Positions 9,628 through 21,345 of a DNA stretch of 64,000 nucleotides are shown in pieces. How positions within the stretch are numbered: the stretch's first letter is position 1; every line of letters begins with the position of its first letter. The translations under genes were made by a program, and so were the position numbers. Origin of the DNA: Hemicordylus capensis. Lineage: Eukaryota; Chordata; Lepidosauria; Squamata; Cordylidae. The stretch spans positions 243,266,674-243,330,673 of the forward strand of contig NC_069657.1 of the NCBI RefSeq assembly GCF_027244095.1, written 5' to 3'. The notes under the pieces were generated by a model. That model saw nothing but the letters and a program-made list of their open reading frames with translations, did not search any database and was not told where the DNA came from.

Positions 9628-10468
9628 GGTCGTTCACACAACCATAATAGGGGTGGGGCAGGGGGTGGAGAGAAGGCAGGGATAAACCTACCTTCCCCTA
9701 GGGAATGTACATGGAACTGGTTGCTTGCACTCCCGGGAGGGGGGACGGTCTCTTTAAGGGGCAGGAAAGGCACTGCTTCCCTGCCAGCCCCTGCTCTGCC
9801 TCTCTTCCCCTGCCGATGCTCTTCCAAAAAGCACGGCACACACGCACAGCAGCCATTTGCGTGGCAACGCTGATCCCGGCTGCAAGGAGGCACACTACAG
9901 CCCTGAGCTCCACTTTTTGGAAGAGCGCTGGCATGGGAAGAGTGGAAGGGCAGGGGCTGGCAGCAGTGCCTGCCTTGCCCCTTAAAGCAACCCCCATCCC
10001 CTCGAAACCAGTTTGGTGCTCCTAGAATTGGAGTGCCAAACGGCTCCATGCACAGCCCTACCTTCCCCCTCAGACAATCGCTGATCTCCTCTTCGTTGCT
10101 CTGGTGCGCACCCATACAATCTGTGCTGCTCCAAGCAGTGCAGATCACCGGAGGCCAGCAAAACAAGTCCCGGCCTCCAGGAATTCCAAAATGCACCATG
10201 TGAACAGCATGGTGCACTGGTTGATTCCTCCGTGAGTTGGGCGCTTTAGACTCTGTTTGCGCTTGGGCAGTATGCAGCCCGCGCAGTCACATGACCCTGG
10301 ACCTGGGGTAAAGAGTGTGCTCGCGCCCTTTAACTCAGGTAAAAGCCTCAAGCTATTGGGGAGGCAGCGCCAGGATCAGCCTCGATCCCAGTGCTTCACA
10401 AGTGTAGCCTTACCCAGGTAGGACTGGGTACCCAAGCCTGAGTAGGGCTGCTCATGTGAAGAGCCTCT
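9628..10468. mobile_element. Large palindromic MITE hosting a nested hAT MITE
   Basis: The left boundary near GGTCGTTCACACAACCAT and the right boundary near GCTCATGTGAAGAGCCTC read as weak inverted ends. The internal DNA at 10140-10360 is GC-rich with short palindromes (for example CACCATGTGAACAGCATGGTG). A second MITE has landed inside (9699-10060). The outer boundaries are inferred and no target duplication was found. Confidence 0.45.
9699..10060. mobile_element. Foldback hAT MITE with perfect 8-bp target duplication
   Basis: CCTTCCCC at 9691-9698 is repeated exactly at 10061-10068, and the ends read TAGGGAATGTACATGG and the inverse of TAGGGCTGTGCATGG. The interior is itself an inverted repeat: CTTTAAGGGGCAGG opposite CCTTGCCCCTTAAAG, and CTTCCAAAAAG opposite CTTTTTGGAAG. 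It is non-coding. The overlapping long frames on both strands here come from this symmetry. Confidence 0.88.
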
Positions 10469-10828
10469 TTTCACCTCGTTCCCTATCCAACAGGAGGATT
10501 CTGTTTGCTAAGTTCTGAGGGAAAGGCACTCTACACACATGGAGAGGCACAATTCTGAAGGGACATTAAAGAGTCTTTAAATTCAGCTGTGTAGTTCTGT
10601 AGCCATCAGCAAGGCCAAAGCCTCCAAGGCTCAGCCCTGTTTTGTAAAATGGAAATACTAGAAGCAAGTTGTTAGAGATCAATTTGACAGGAGAAACCTT
10701 TCTGAGAAATGCACTTGCATGAAAATATTTCAGCTGGGTTATGGCTGACAGTTGTAATAGATAAGACCCACTAACTTGCTCCACCCCGCTGTGCAGATCA
10801 AAGCTATAATATAAATTAGTTCCAGATA

Positions 10829-11290
10829 CAGGAGGACCTCGATATTCGTGGACTCTACATCTGCGGATTCACATATCCATGGCCAGGTCATAGACAGCTG
10901 ACCTCAGCATATGTGGAAAAAAACATGGGGGGAGGGGGGGAGACATAGCAACCTCGCATATCTGCAAGTCAAGGATGGCCAGAAATGACCATGGAGGTCA
11001 TTTCCAGCCACCATTTTGTGTTTCGGAGCCTTAAAATGACTCAATTTTTAAAGAACAGTGATTTTCGTTAGATTTGGTGGCATTCAGGGACCACAGCATA
11101 ACTCAGGATGAGCAGCTAAGATGGTAGGCAGTTTCACCCCCTCATTTCATCCCTGAAATTCAATGTTTTAGCACGGTTTTCTGGCGACTGGGAAACTAAA
11201 CCCCAATTTCCCAATGATTTGATATTCGTGGTTTCCATATCTGTGGTCGTAGCATGGAACGGAACTCCCATGAATATCAAGGTCCTCCTG
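10829..11290. mobile_element. Tc1/mariner-pogo-like MITE
   Basis: The ends are CAGGAGGACCTCGATATTCG and the inverse of CAGGAGGACCTTGATATTCA, so about 23 bp of terminal repeat with few mismatches. The left flank ends in TA, as expected for a mariner/pogo target, while the right flank reads CA. ATATTCGTGG and CATATCTG words recur inside. No transposase is present. The superfamily is inferred from the CAG...CCTCG terminus and TA flank. Confidence 0.7.
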
Positions 11291-11529
11291 CATATGCAAA
11301 CCAACTATTGAGCCTTTATTGCCTGAAACAGCCAATGCTATCCCCAAACCATAACTGAATTAAAAAATAAGTAGTTTTAAGTAGAACTTTACATCAAGAG
11401 TTTCACACGAAATCCATTTTTGGAAATCAAGCTTGTTTGTCCACTTTTTAAAAACAGAGTTTTAAAGAGGAGGTGTTTACAATGCGATTGACCACCATTT
11501 GTTTTCAAGGTGGCAGACTGTAATGAAAA

Positions 11530-11850
11530 GATCCCCATCAGGATACTCTAAGAGCCTATTCTATGTGCTGTGGCTTGTGGTTTGTACTGGATCATCAACA
11601 TGGGTGTTGACTGGCTGCCATTTTGGAACAAGAAAAAATACTCATCAGGACACCACAGGATCTGCTCCACATATTGTTAATTTGGTTTGTATCCAACTGA
11701 GAAATTAGTTCTAAAGTGGTGCTGCTGATACTTAGAGTGGGCACCAGCTCAAATCAAGATGGTAGATGGGAGAAAATATACATATACTCCCATCAGGGCA
11801 CCTTAAGACTGCCCCCATGTTCTGTAAATTTGGTTTGTATCATAGTGTAA
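11530..11850 (+). repeat. Three diverged tandem units of about 105-150 bp
   Basis: Three segments begin near 11537, 11643 and 11791 with CCATCAGGATAC, TCATCAGGACACC and CCATCAGGGCACC, and each ends with a TTTGGTTTGTAT-like word. Spacing varies from about 106 to 148 bp. This may be an old minisatellite or an internally repeated transposon. Apart from these units, the DNA from 11291 to 12153 shows nothing recognisable. Confidence 0.5.
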
Positions 11851-12153
11851 ACACAGAACTATTGCAAGGGGGAGCCATTTGTGCACACTAACACACATAC
11901 ACAGATCTCATAAGCCTTCTTCTCTTCAGAAAGTATACTAAAGCTATGTGCAATATTACTTATAATGTTCTACACATAAACTCAGAAAATGATATTAAAG
12001 GCCAAATTGTTAACTTCTTACACAATTCAATCTGAATTTTATAAAACAGATTAATTATAGAGGGCTAGAGACCACTGCATAGAATCTGAATCCTATATGA
12101 GCCACACATACAAAAATGTTGCAATTTTAGAAAATCGGAACTGTTTAACTGAC

Positions 12154-12270
12154 CTGTAGACTGGATTTTAAACTCAAAATAGCTCTTGTTCTGATGCAAA
12201 GGGGCGTTGGCTAGGCAGCCTCCTGTACCACACACTCTCCGTCCATTTTTGACAATGACAACATCAGTCC
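12154..12270 (-). CDS. SPRYD7: SPRYD7 coding exon 2
   Basis: This 117-base minus-strand exon encodes TDVVIVKNGRRVCGTGGCLA followed by NAPLHQNKSYFEFKIQST, strongly matching SPRYD7. It is bounded by a TGCAG acceptor and a GTCAGT donor. Its first two bases finish a Gly codon opened by exon 1 (ATG G | GG ACT) and its last base opens the Gly codon finished by exon 3. The donor has C where the consensus has A at position +3. Confidence 0.96.
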
Positions 12271-15200
12271 CTGCAGGATTAAAAGCACCAACACACTGAA
12301 CATACTTTGAACTCTGTTCAGTTTTCGTGCAAGACTTAACTATAAAAGAGTAAGGACCTGCATTTGTCTGTGAATAGCATTTACGCAATCTATTAAAATA
12401 AGGCAGGATAATAAAATAAGATCAGAGTTATCTCCAAGTAATCTTAGAGTAATCTAAATACATTCCAGTTCAATAGAGGACCAAGGAGAAATATTTCCCA
12501 AACCCACAGTGATGGGAACACAACAGTAGATCCCTGCATAACCTGATTTTTGTCCTTCGGCTTTCTTTAAATTTTATTTAGTAACAAATTCTTGATCTGT
12601 TCTAATTCTTTTAGAAGAGGAGGTGGCAAAAACTGGTTCTGTGAAAACTGCTGTAATATTTTTTCTGTCCTACACATGAGCTTAGAGAATCCTGATATGC
12701 ATATGATGCTAAATAATGCAAGTAATTCAGGTCCCTTAATATTTTTGCATAGTTATTCTATAGTATCTTTCAAGCTCTGAATATCTGCACACCTGCAGTG
12801 AAAAGCAAACAATACTGTATAATAATATATGTATCTTAATGAATGGTTTTTCTTGACTTGTCTCGCATTGTAGAGATGTTATAATGTGTCCACTGCAAAA
12901 CAGGCATTTGAATTGCACAGTGATGGTGCATCCAATCTCCTACATGAATCTTGTTTCAGAGCAGTAAATGTGAAATGGCCCAAAGGCTGTGAACTATGTT
13001 TTTTTCCTACAAGAGATTGATGGCTCCAAGGGTAGACACGAGTTCTCAGTGCGTGTTTTGAGTCATGAGGCAGGGTGTCATACTTCTCTAGTCAATGCAA
13101 TGCAAAGTGTTATGTACCTGATTTACACCGCATTGGGGGTGGTTTCCTTGGGGTGCCAATTTTTTTGGTTTCTTTTCCCAGAATCTCTCCCACAAAGATC
13201 TTAAAAACATGATTTATTTCTATATGGTTCTTATGTCTTTTGCTACAGCTGCCCCTCAGTTGAGGAAATAAGTGCTGCTAGGCAAATGACTTATCTTTGT
13301 TTTATCTTCATAAAACTTCAGACTGATTTCTTATGTTTAGGAAAGGACACTATGAAAGTGTTTGGAAAACAACTTTTTAAAAATGCAAACAATACCCATC
13401 TTGTATTATTTTTAGAATTCTTTTAAAACTTTAAAATGACACAAGACAAGTATCTACAGAACTTAGCTTCATAGCTGTGGCAGGCCTAGAACTCCCCTAG
13501 AATGTGGAAGAATATAGCAAATAGGAAGTTAGGCAGCTTGTGTTCACTAAAAATAAATAATGCCACATTAAGGCAATATGTTCTGAGATGATGTCTAGTT
13601 TTCTGAACCAGATAAGAGCAGTAGATTTAATCTATTTGGTGTTCAGCAGTTTTTGGTACAGGTAACACACAGGTACCATTCTTCATGTTAGAAAAGTAAT
13701 GCATCAACCCTTCCACCATAAACACAGGGAAATGAACTGTTAAACAAACAAAGAAAGGTTTATAGGGGGCAGAGAAATAATCAGAGCTGCATGGGTTTAT
13801 TTTACTGTGTCATGGTTTATTTTACTTAATTTCTTTTAGTGACTTTTTGGGATGCAAGTTGGAATGCCACAAAATTCAGAGGCAATGCAAAATAAAATGG
13901 CTGGGGGAATAGACCAGATGTAGTAGTTTGGAGTAAAATAAAACCTGTTTGATATTCAAATTGTGAAATAAAACACAAACTCTTGTCAAATTGAAATAGA
14001 GGAGGAAAACTCTTTTGACATGATCACATGACTTATTTATTCCATTTATATCCCATCTCTCTTATCTTACGGAACTCAAGACGAAATGCACAACATTCCC
14101 AGGCAGCCACCCATCCAGGCCCTGGCCAGCCCTAGACCTCCATCAAGGTGGCTAATGTGGGACTAGGACTTGGAGTAGGTTCACAAATGCATATACATCA
14201 CTTAATTTATTCACTTTTACTTGCTACTTGCAGCTGAATGTATTGTTTGAAGAAGTGATATGAAAAGTTCTCTCAGTAGTGTCTGGTTTGAGTGACTCAT
14301 TCACACATACAGTCTTCAACTGATCAACATGCATGTTTGAACTAACCATGCATCACCAGTGAGATGCATCTTCAAAGACGGTAGACATATTTCTTGGGTG
14401 AATGAGGAATTTCAAATGCTGACTGGGAAATATCTGTAGTGTTGTACAAGGCAGGGTGATGCCACATTATGATCAGCCTTGATCACCTATATCCAAAACC
14501 ATTCCACTCAAACTAGTAACATTTACCACAATTACCACATACATCTTTCATTCACCTTTGAGCAAAGATTGAACGCCTGGCCTTGGAGATCTAAGCACAT
14601 CCCAGGACAATTAAAGGGGCTGACCAAGGACTGAGATATTATGCTCATGGATTCACATACTGGCTAACATTCAGACTAATGATGCACTGGCACAACAGGG
14701 TTTTCAGTCACTTGGGAAGGGGGAATGTGTTTTTTGGTTCATGGAATGCATGAAACAGTCAAAGCAGATTAGGAATAGATGGTAACGAATTTGTGCACAT
14801 ATCCTTGTGGGAAAGTAGGGCATAAAATATAATTACATACTTCTAATGTAATAATATGATGCCATCCTGGGCAGAAAGAACCAGAGGCTGTCGTCCATTT
14901 TCAAAAGCAGCAGCATCCATACTCTTTTAGAACAAAATAACATAATACAGTAGCTATTATTTTCTCCTTTAAAAGGGAGTAAAGCAGAAATGGCATTGTG
15001 GACAACACAGAAGGGAAATTATGTTGCTGCTGAAGTTAGCGAGTAAACTACGACAGCTTCGACAGGCAGATCTAAACCAGCAACTCTTCTGCAAATGGTA
15101 AAGGACAGAAAGCCGGCAGTCTGAGAGCCGGAAAGGTACCCCTGGACTTGGACCTGGGAGGACTGGGTTCAAATCTTGGCTTGACCATGAAGAACCCCGC

Positions 15201-15458
15201 AGTTTGGGCCCAACGATCAGCTTAACTCATTTTACTGGGCGGCTGTGGGGATAAAAGGGGCAGGAAGACGACACGCGTTGCCCTGAGCTCACTGGAGGAA
15301 GGGCAGGATCAGGACAGGATCACCATGAGAACTTTAAAAAGAAGGCGCCGCAGCGGCTCCAAATCGCGCCCTTCCTTTCGGGCCCTCTAATGGGCAGGAG
15401 CGGCACCCCCTGCTGCCTCCAGCTGTGCCCCCCACCCCCGCCCAAGGGTTCCTCTTAC
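12271..15458. other. SPRYD7 intron 1, no feature recognised
   Basis: About 3.2 kb of AT-rich intron. Short open frames have no resemblance to proteins. A possible old SINE-like stretch lies near 14030-14170 (TTATATCCCATCTCT). I cannot support any gene here. Confidence 0.6.
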
Positions 15459-15585
15459 CCATCCGCTGCGTATCCAGCTGCACGGCCGGCATCTCCTTGA
15501 GGGGGATGTGGCCGGGGCCGCCTTCTCCGCAGCAGGCCCACCGCAAGCAGCACCACAGCGAACCCGAAGCTGCTGCCGCCGCCAT
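15459..15585 (-). CDS. SPRYD7: SPRYD7 coding exon 1 with start codon
   Basis: This minus-strand exon encodes MAAAAASGSLWCCLR, WACCGEGGPG and then the conserved HIPLKEMPAVQLDTQRM, ending ATG G before a GTAAG donor. The ATG at 15585-15583 has a good context (G at -3 and +4), and an upstream GTG in frame is not needed. The N-terminus is longer and Ala-rich compared with the human protein, which as I recall begins MATSVLCCLR. The Cys pairs are kept. Exons 1-4 join in frame at all three junctions. Confidence 0.93.
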
Positions 15586-15800
15586 GACCACAGCCGCCGC
15601 TCTCTCTCTCGCTCACCCGCCCTCCTGCCGATTAATTCCGCCTCTGGCCTCAAGGGGCTGTGGTCGCGAGGCTTCTCGGATAGAATGCCGGTTCCCGATC
15701 GCAGTGGGTAGAACCTTCCATTTGCGGGTAAGAGCGGCGGCGACACTGCAGAAGCTCACACAGCAGCAGGAGTAGGGTGAGGTCTTCTCTTCCGCGGCAC
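15586..15800 (-). promoter_or_regulatory. SPRYD7: SPRYD7 CpG-rich 5' region
   Basis: GC- and CpG-rich DNA immediately upstream of the SPRYD7 start codon, contrasting with AT-rich surroundings and continuing back through exon 1 to about 15330. No TATA box is evident, as is usual for a housekeeping CpG-island promoter. The transcription start is not determined. Confidence 0.6.
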
Positions 15801-16942
15801 TACCCGGCCTGTACCCAAAGCATCAGTAGTCCCACCGCCACCCTCGACTGAGCTGCTGTGCTTGGAATGCCTCACACGGCATGAAATGCAACAGATGGAG
15901 ATGCCGCAATGAGAGACTTCTTCACCAGTCGAATTTCTAACCTGCCTTCGTTTTACAGTCAAATTCAAAATAATGTCACTTGCAGGCTCTTATATGTGCA
16001 GTTTGAAGTGTTCTTAAATACAGTGCTTTTAAAGAGTTCCTGACAAGCCAAACTTCAACAGGCAGAACTTTCCTGTAAAATTTCCAGGCAGCACCTGAGG
16101 TTTGCCCAGTCGAAGACCAACACTGTATGAACACTGAACGCCAAAGCATGTTCGAATACATACCCGGAAGGGCCCTTCTTGCACCCTCGCATAAAACTCC
16201 AGTTCTGAAAGGGTGCAGGTATAAAATGTTTCCATTTATCTACTTGAGGTCGGACTTTTCTTTTTCCGGCAATTACAGGACCCAGGAATAGCATCATCCA
16301 ATAATATATGTGCTATCACCTGCCAACAGTGTCCTTCTGCTGACTAGAGAAAACAAACAGGTCAATCTTTACCAAAAACAATGGGGCAGAGATCCAACAT
16401 TTTCAAAATGCCAATATTCAGATTATATCATGGTCATTATGTTATTTAGGGCTCTCCTGTTCAAGGTGGCAATATGTAATATGTAGATTCCAAGTGTTGA
16501 GAGAACCTGATTTTCTCATATTAGGCCTGTCACATTAGGATTTTGTGCCTGGCCTGCAGTAATTGCTTTATTTTCTCTCTCATTTGTAATAACTTCTTGC
16601 AGCATCTTTCCTACTCTGTGAAAACTGTGGTGGGTTGTTTTTTTAAACTGTGCATTATTAGTATCTTCCCTCTCCGTCTCCCCTCACGCCCTTCCAAGCG
16701 GCTTTGCTGCTGCATAGTGTTTTAAAACAGTGTTTGGAGTAACACTATTTTTATGCAGGGGTCTACCTACCTCCTTCTTCTGGGATGTCCTCAATGCCTC
16801 CTTCATTGAAGGGACAGCTTCAGTATTACCCCAACTAACTGGGCAAACTAGAGGCACCTTTTAAATAGGTGGTTCTTATATTTAACGGGGCGGGGGGGGT
16901 AGCTTTCCCTATTCAACCCAGTAGTATAGCATCTCTTATAGA
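15801..16942. other. Intergenic, no feature recognised
   Basis: The region between the SPRYD7 promoter and the first Sauria-type SINE. Overlapping minus-strand frames at 15976-16297 have no recognisable content. Confidence 0.5.
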
Positions 16943-17220
16943 AACATAAGAACATAGGAAGCTGCCTTATACCAAGTCAGACCCTTGGTCCATCTAGCTC
17001 TGCATTGTCTACACAGACTGGCAGCGGCTTCTCCAAGGCTGCAGGCAGGAGTCTCTCCCAGCCATATCTTGGAGATGCCAGGAAGGGAACTTGGGACCTT
17101 CTGCATGCAAGCATGCAGGTGCTCTTCCCAGAGCAGCCCTATCCCCTAAGGGGAATATATTACAGTGCTCACACATGTAGTCTCCCATTCAAATGCAAAG
17201 CAGTGTACACCCTCCTTAGC
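16943..17220 (-). repeat. 5S-Sauria chimeric SINE
   Basis: Read on the minus strand, the 5' head carries 5S rRNA-like words (TTTGAATGGGAGACTAC, then GTGAGCACTGTAA). It is followed by CCCCTTAGGGG, a tRNA-related body (TGCATGCAGAAGGTCCCAAG) and the Sauria SINE tail (AGCTAGATGGACCAAGGGTC, ending TAAGGCAGCTTCCTATGTTC). GAATGGGAGAC matches the 5S internal C-box region. Sauria SINEs are squamate-specific tRNA-derived SINEs. Confidence 0.85.
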
Positions 17221-17522
17221 CAGTGGCGCTCTTACCACTGGACTTTCGGGCCAAAGTCCAGGGCCTCTATACCCCCTGGGGTCACACACACACACCCTGC
17301 AAAACCTCTTTAGACTGCCTTAGATGGTGTGGTTGCTGCTGGCCTGCACCGTGCCAGGTAGCCAAGTTCAATTATGACCTGTGCTGGGTGCTTTAGAGAC
17401 AGAGGGAGAAGTGGAGAAAGAAAACAATGTGGGATGGAATATGTTGTGTATTGAAATGTTTCTGCTACTGCATATTTGCATAAATATACCCTTGTTTTAA
17501 AAATACTGTGTTTGTCATGGTG

Positions 17523-17528
17523 TGTCCG

Positions 17529-17559
<31 letters not shown>

Positions 17560-17562
17560 TTT
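17523..17562 (+). repeat. (TG)n microsatellite
   Basis: An interrupted TG dinucleotide tract just before the decayed I-group LINE. Confidence 0.9.
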
Positions 17563-18606
17563 GGGGGATGATGCTTAACTTGCAGCGGTAGGGAGGCCTC
17601 CAGTGGGGGTGGGGGCGGCTCCAGAGGCCTTTAGGTCCAGGCTCCAAGATTACCCAAGTGCACCTCTGTACAAATGCCAACTATTTGGCCATGTTGCTGT
17701 GTGTTGGGGACAAACCTGCTGTGGTAAATTTGGCGGTGCCCACTCATTAGTTGCGGAAGCCATACCCGGGATACAGGGGCTGTTCTGTAGCAAAACAAGC
17801 TTGGGATATTCAAATTATGAGAGTTGAGCAGGGTTTATCTTATGCTGAGACTGTCAAAAGACATAGAGAGGGGAGACAGGAGGGAGACAGTGTGTGTGGG
17901 GGGGGGGTCCCTGCCTCTTCCCCTCCTCCCCCTCAAGTTTCTGTAATTGAAGAAGGGAGTAGACCCCTTTCTGACCTTACTAAAGTTCCCAATGTAAGGT
18001 TTCTTGCATTTATGGTAGGGGTAATTAATTGCACTGCACAAACTTAATGTCACTCTGAGAAAATTGTTATAATTTTAAAAGCTGCTGAAAAGTACCTGGG
18101 AATGGGTTTGATCATGGTGGAATAGGTTTGTGGAATTTTAGGTCACTCTGAGGTGTAGAAGGGTGGCTCTAACTGTTCTTAGCTGGAATGCACATGGCCT
18201 GATCGCTCATGGTCAACAGTTGAAATAGATTTTGTCAAGCATCCTAGATCCACATGACGTTATTTGTATTCAGGAGAGCTGGTTGATTACTGATTTATTG
18301 TCGAGATTTCCAGCTTATACTTTAATGCGCAAATATAGGAAGGAAGGGAATGGTGGTAGGGTTGCTATTTGTATTTTAGAAGGTTTCAATTTTGTAGAAA
18401 CTGATGTTGTAGTTGAAGATAGTGAGGTTATGGCTGTTGAGATCCTGTTAGTGAATAATTTGGGGGTGGTTCGAGTTATCGACATACATAACCCATGTTG
18501 CCCTTTGATCAAAAGGAATTTAGATATATTAGCTGAGGGTTCTATGGGACCAATTGTTGTTTGTGGAGACCTCAACAGTCATAGTCCCTTTGGGGGAGTT
18601 CCAGGC

Positions 18607-20833
18607 TAGGGTTGTGCATTCTGTTTTGTTCTTTCTGTTTTCTTTTGACCCAAATCTGAAACACCCCAATTTTGTTCTTTGTTCAAAATCAACCAATCCA
18701 AAACACCCCAATTTTGTTCTTTGTTCGAAATTGCAAAATCCAAATCTGAAACATTTTGTATTTTAAAAAACAGCCCCAGGGCAAAACTAGTGGGTGCAGG
18801 TGGTACTGCCCAATGGGTGGAAGCTACCACCCAAATTTCAGAGGAATTAGTCAAAGGGCTGGGTTTTGGTGAATTTTTGAAGTTTAAGATTTTTCCCTTA
18901 GGGAATAATGGAGGTTTCAGCAAAAGTATAGCTTCACGTTGTCAGCGGGGGGAGGGGTGGCCCAGAGCAGAGTAGGGTGGGTGATAGTGCCTAATGGGGA
19001 CAAGTAAGCTACAACAATTTTTTCAAAGGAATTGGGCAAAGAGCTGATTTTTGGTGATTTTTTGAAGTTCATGCATCTTTAAGGTTTTCTCCCTTAGGGA
19101 ATAATGGAGGTTTCAGTATTTATTTATTTATTTGATTTGTTTTGATTTGATTTGTATACCGCCCTTCCAAAATGGCTCAGGGTGGTTTACAGTAGACCCA
19201 TAACTCCAGCTGGGGGGCACTGGGGTGGTGCGAGTGGTGGTGTAGTGCACACCGGAGCGAGTGGTGGTGTAGTGCACATAGGGTGCCAACCACCCCGATA
19301 CCCACAAGCCCGTGAGGTACAGAGTTTGGTTGTTTCTGAGGTGTTCTGTATGTAGACTCTCTGGTAGCATATGAGAGAGGATTAATGGTTTGTCATTGAA
19401 AATCTCATAATCTACCAGAGAATATACACTCAGAACACCTCAGAAACAACAAAACCCAGTACCTCATGGGTTAGCAACCCATGGGGGTGGTTGGCAACCT
19501 CTGTGCAGTACACCACCACTCACTCTGGGCCACCCCAGCACCACCCCCAGTGCAGTTATGGGGCTGCTGAAACCTTCATTGTTCCCTATGGGATAAAACC
19601 TTAAAGATGCATGAACTTCAGAAATCAATTTAAAATCAGGCCTTTGGCTAACTCCTTTGCAATCCAGGTGGTGGGCAGGCACCCCTTGTGGTGCTAATGC
19701 CCAACCCACTGCTCTGCCCCCCTTTCTGCCCCAAATCTGCCACAAAGACATGCAAACTTCAACAACTCACTCCCCCAAGCCCATGCGCCACTGCTGCGAC
19801 TCCCAAGCCCACACTCCACTGCTGTAACCCCCAAGCCCACACTCCACTGCTGCAACCCCCAAGCCAACACTCCACTGCTGCAACCCCCAAGCCTACACTC
19901 CACAGCTGCAACCCCCAAGCCTACACTCCACTGCTGCAACCCCCAAGCCCACGCTCCACTGTTGCAACTCCCAAGCCTATGCTCCACTGCTGCAACCCCC
20001 AAGCCCCCCAGTGCCACCCCAGCAACCCCCCAGTGCAAACTACAGCCAACAGCAGCATCATGTGCCCTGCCCTCCCTCCTCCACCAAGCAAGCAGTTCTC
20101 ATCCACAGACATTTTTTTCAACACATCATCAACAATAGCAGAGCTTTACAAAGAACCAGGTTTCCAAAACAAGACCACACAGATGCAGCAGAACAACAAA
20201 CCATCCTAGGCAGGCAGGCATTTGAATTGCATTATATATAAGCAGGCTTGCATGCTGAGCTCAGGCTGGCAGCAAGGCAAGCATGGCATCATGGAAACTT
20301 GAGTTTAGACATGCAATGCAAAACTAGTTCTCTCTCTCTCTCTCTCGAATGAGGGAGCCAGAAAGGCAAAACTTAGAAGCGACTGAGTAATTAACTTGTT
20401 GAATGAACAATTAAACCAAACTCCCCACCAACCTCAAAGCAATCAGCCCAGACAGAGTGGAAACAGGGCATTGTTTGTTAGAGCTGGCAATGGTTAATCA
20501 GAATTTCTTAACACACAATTGCTTTACAGTACAACACATTCCAAAGAAATGAGCTTCCTCAAGGATGCTGTGTTTGCTTTTTGTATATCTTATCTTCTGC
20601 TAATCTTCTTGACAAACACTCACTGCCTCCCTAGTTGCTGCTCCTAGTCAGGAGACCAAAGGTCCGAAATTTTTTCCAAAGAACAAAACTTTGGCTCCGA
20701 AATGGGATCATTTCAATTTGTATACCAAAAAAAATGTTTTTAATTTTTTCATTCCGATTTGTATACAAAATGTCCGAAAATGCCATTTTCAGACACAAAA
20801 CGTTTTGTTGCCAAATCGAAATGCACAAGCCTA
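18607..20833. mobile_element. 2.2-kb non-autonomous hAT element inside the LINE
   Basis: TTCCAGGC at 18599-18606 is repeated exactly at 20834-20841, and the ends read TAGGGTTGTGCATTCTG and the inverse of TAGGCTTGTGCATTTCG. Inside are subterminal copies of an ACACCCCAATTTTGTTCTTT unit (two tandem, near 18660-18725), a large internal inverted repeat (words such as CCTTAGGGAATAATGGAGGT near 18900 and 19090, inverted near 19560-19600) and a 28-bp minisatellite. No transposase frame is seen. The insertion splits the LINE endonuclease, so it is younger than the LINE. Confidence 0.9.
19777..20000 (+). repeat. 28-bp minisatellite, 8 units
   Basis: Eight tandem units of 28 bp, each starting AAGCCC/TAYRC and containing CTCCACTGCTGCAACCCCC, with a few substitutions and no length change. 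The unit length is not a multiple of three, so the long frames over it (on both strands) are by-products of the repeat rather than evidence of a protein. It sits inside the hAT element. Confidence 0.95.
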
Positions 20834-21027
20834 TTCCAGGCTTGATGCAAATGGAAATGTCGTGGAAGCGTTCTGTGAGCACCATAACTTGGTGGTGTTG
20901 AATGATGACACCCCAACTCATATTAATACTTTTACTGGTCTAACGTCCTCACTGGATTTGAGTATTGTTTTCGGTTCTTTTGTGGGTAAATGTGGATGGG
21001 AGGTTTTTTATCAGATTTGAATATGGA

Positions 21028-21345
21028 TCATAAGAACATAAGAACAGCCCTACTGGATCAGGCCCAAGGCCCTTCTAGTCCAGCATCCTGTTTCACACAC
21101 TGGCCCACCAGATGCTGCTGGAAGCCTACAGCAGGAGTTGAGGGCATGCCCTCCCTCCTGCAGTTACTCCCCTGCAACTGGTACTCAGAGGCCTCCTGCC
21201 TTTGAGGCTGGAGGTGGCCTATAGCCCTTTGACTGGTAGCCGATGATAGACCGCTCCTCCATGAAGTTATCCAAACCCCTCTTAAAACCATCCAGGTTGT
21301 TGGTTGTCACCATATCTTGTGGAAGATAATTCCATCACTTCCCGG
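21028..21345 (+). repeat. Squamate 'agaacataagaac' interspersed repeat
   Basis: It begins CATAAGAACATAAGAACAGC and runs through CCCAAGGCCCTTCTAGTCCA and GCCCACCAGATGCTGCTGGA to ATCCAAACCCCTCTTAAAAC. A partial copy is on the opposite strand at 62250-62475. Related sequences are widespread in reptiles and I believe they are CR1-associated, but I cannot confirm the family. It interrupts the LINE reading between endonuclease and RT. Confidence 0.7.

Noticed and set aside
9624-10217. Long overlapping frames on both strands (up to 197 codons)
   Set aside because: They fall in a foldback MITE with an exact 8-bp target duplication, and the inverted symmetry and high GC content create mirror-image open frames.
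19688-20209. A 173-codon Pro/Thr/His-rich frame that looks like a repetitive secreted protein
   Set aside because: It is a 28-bp minisatellite inside a hAT element. The unit is not a multiple of three and both strands stay open, so it is a composition artefact.
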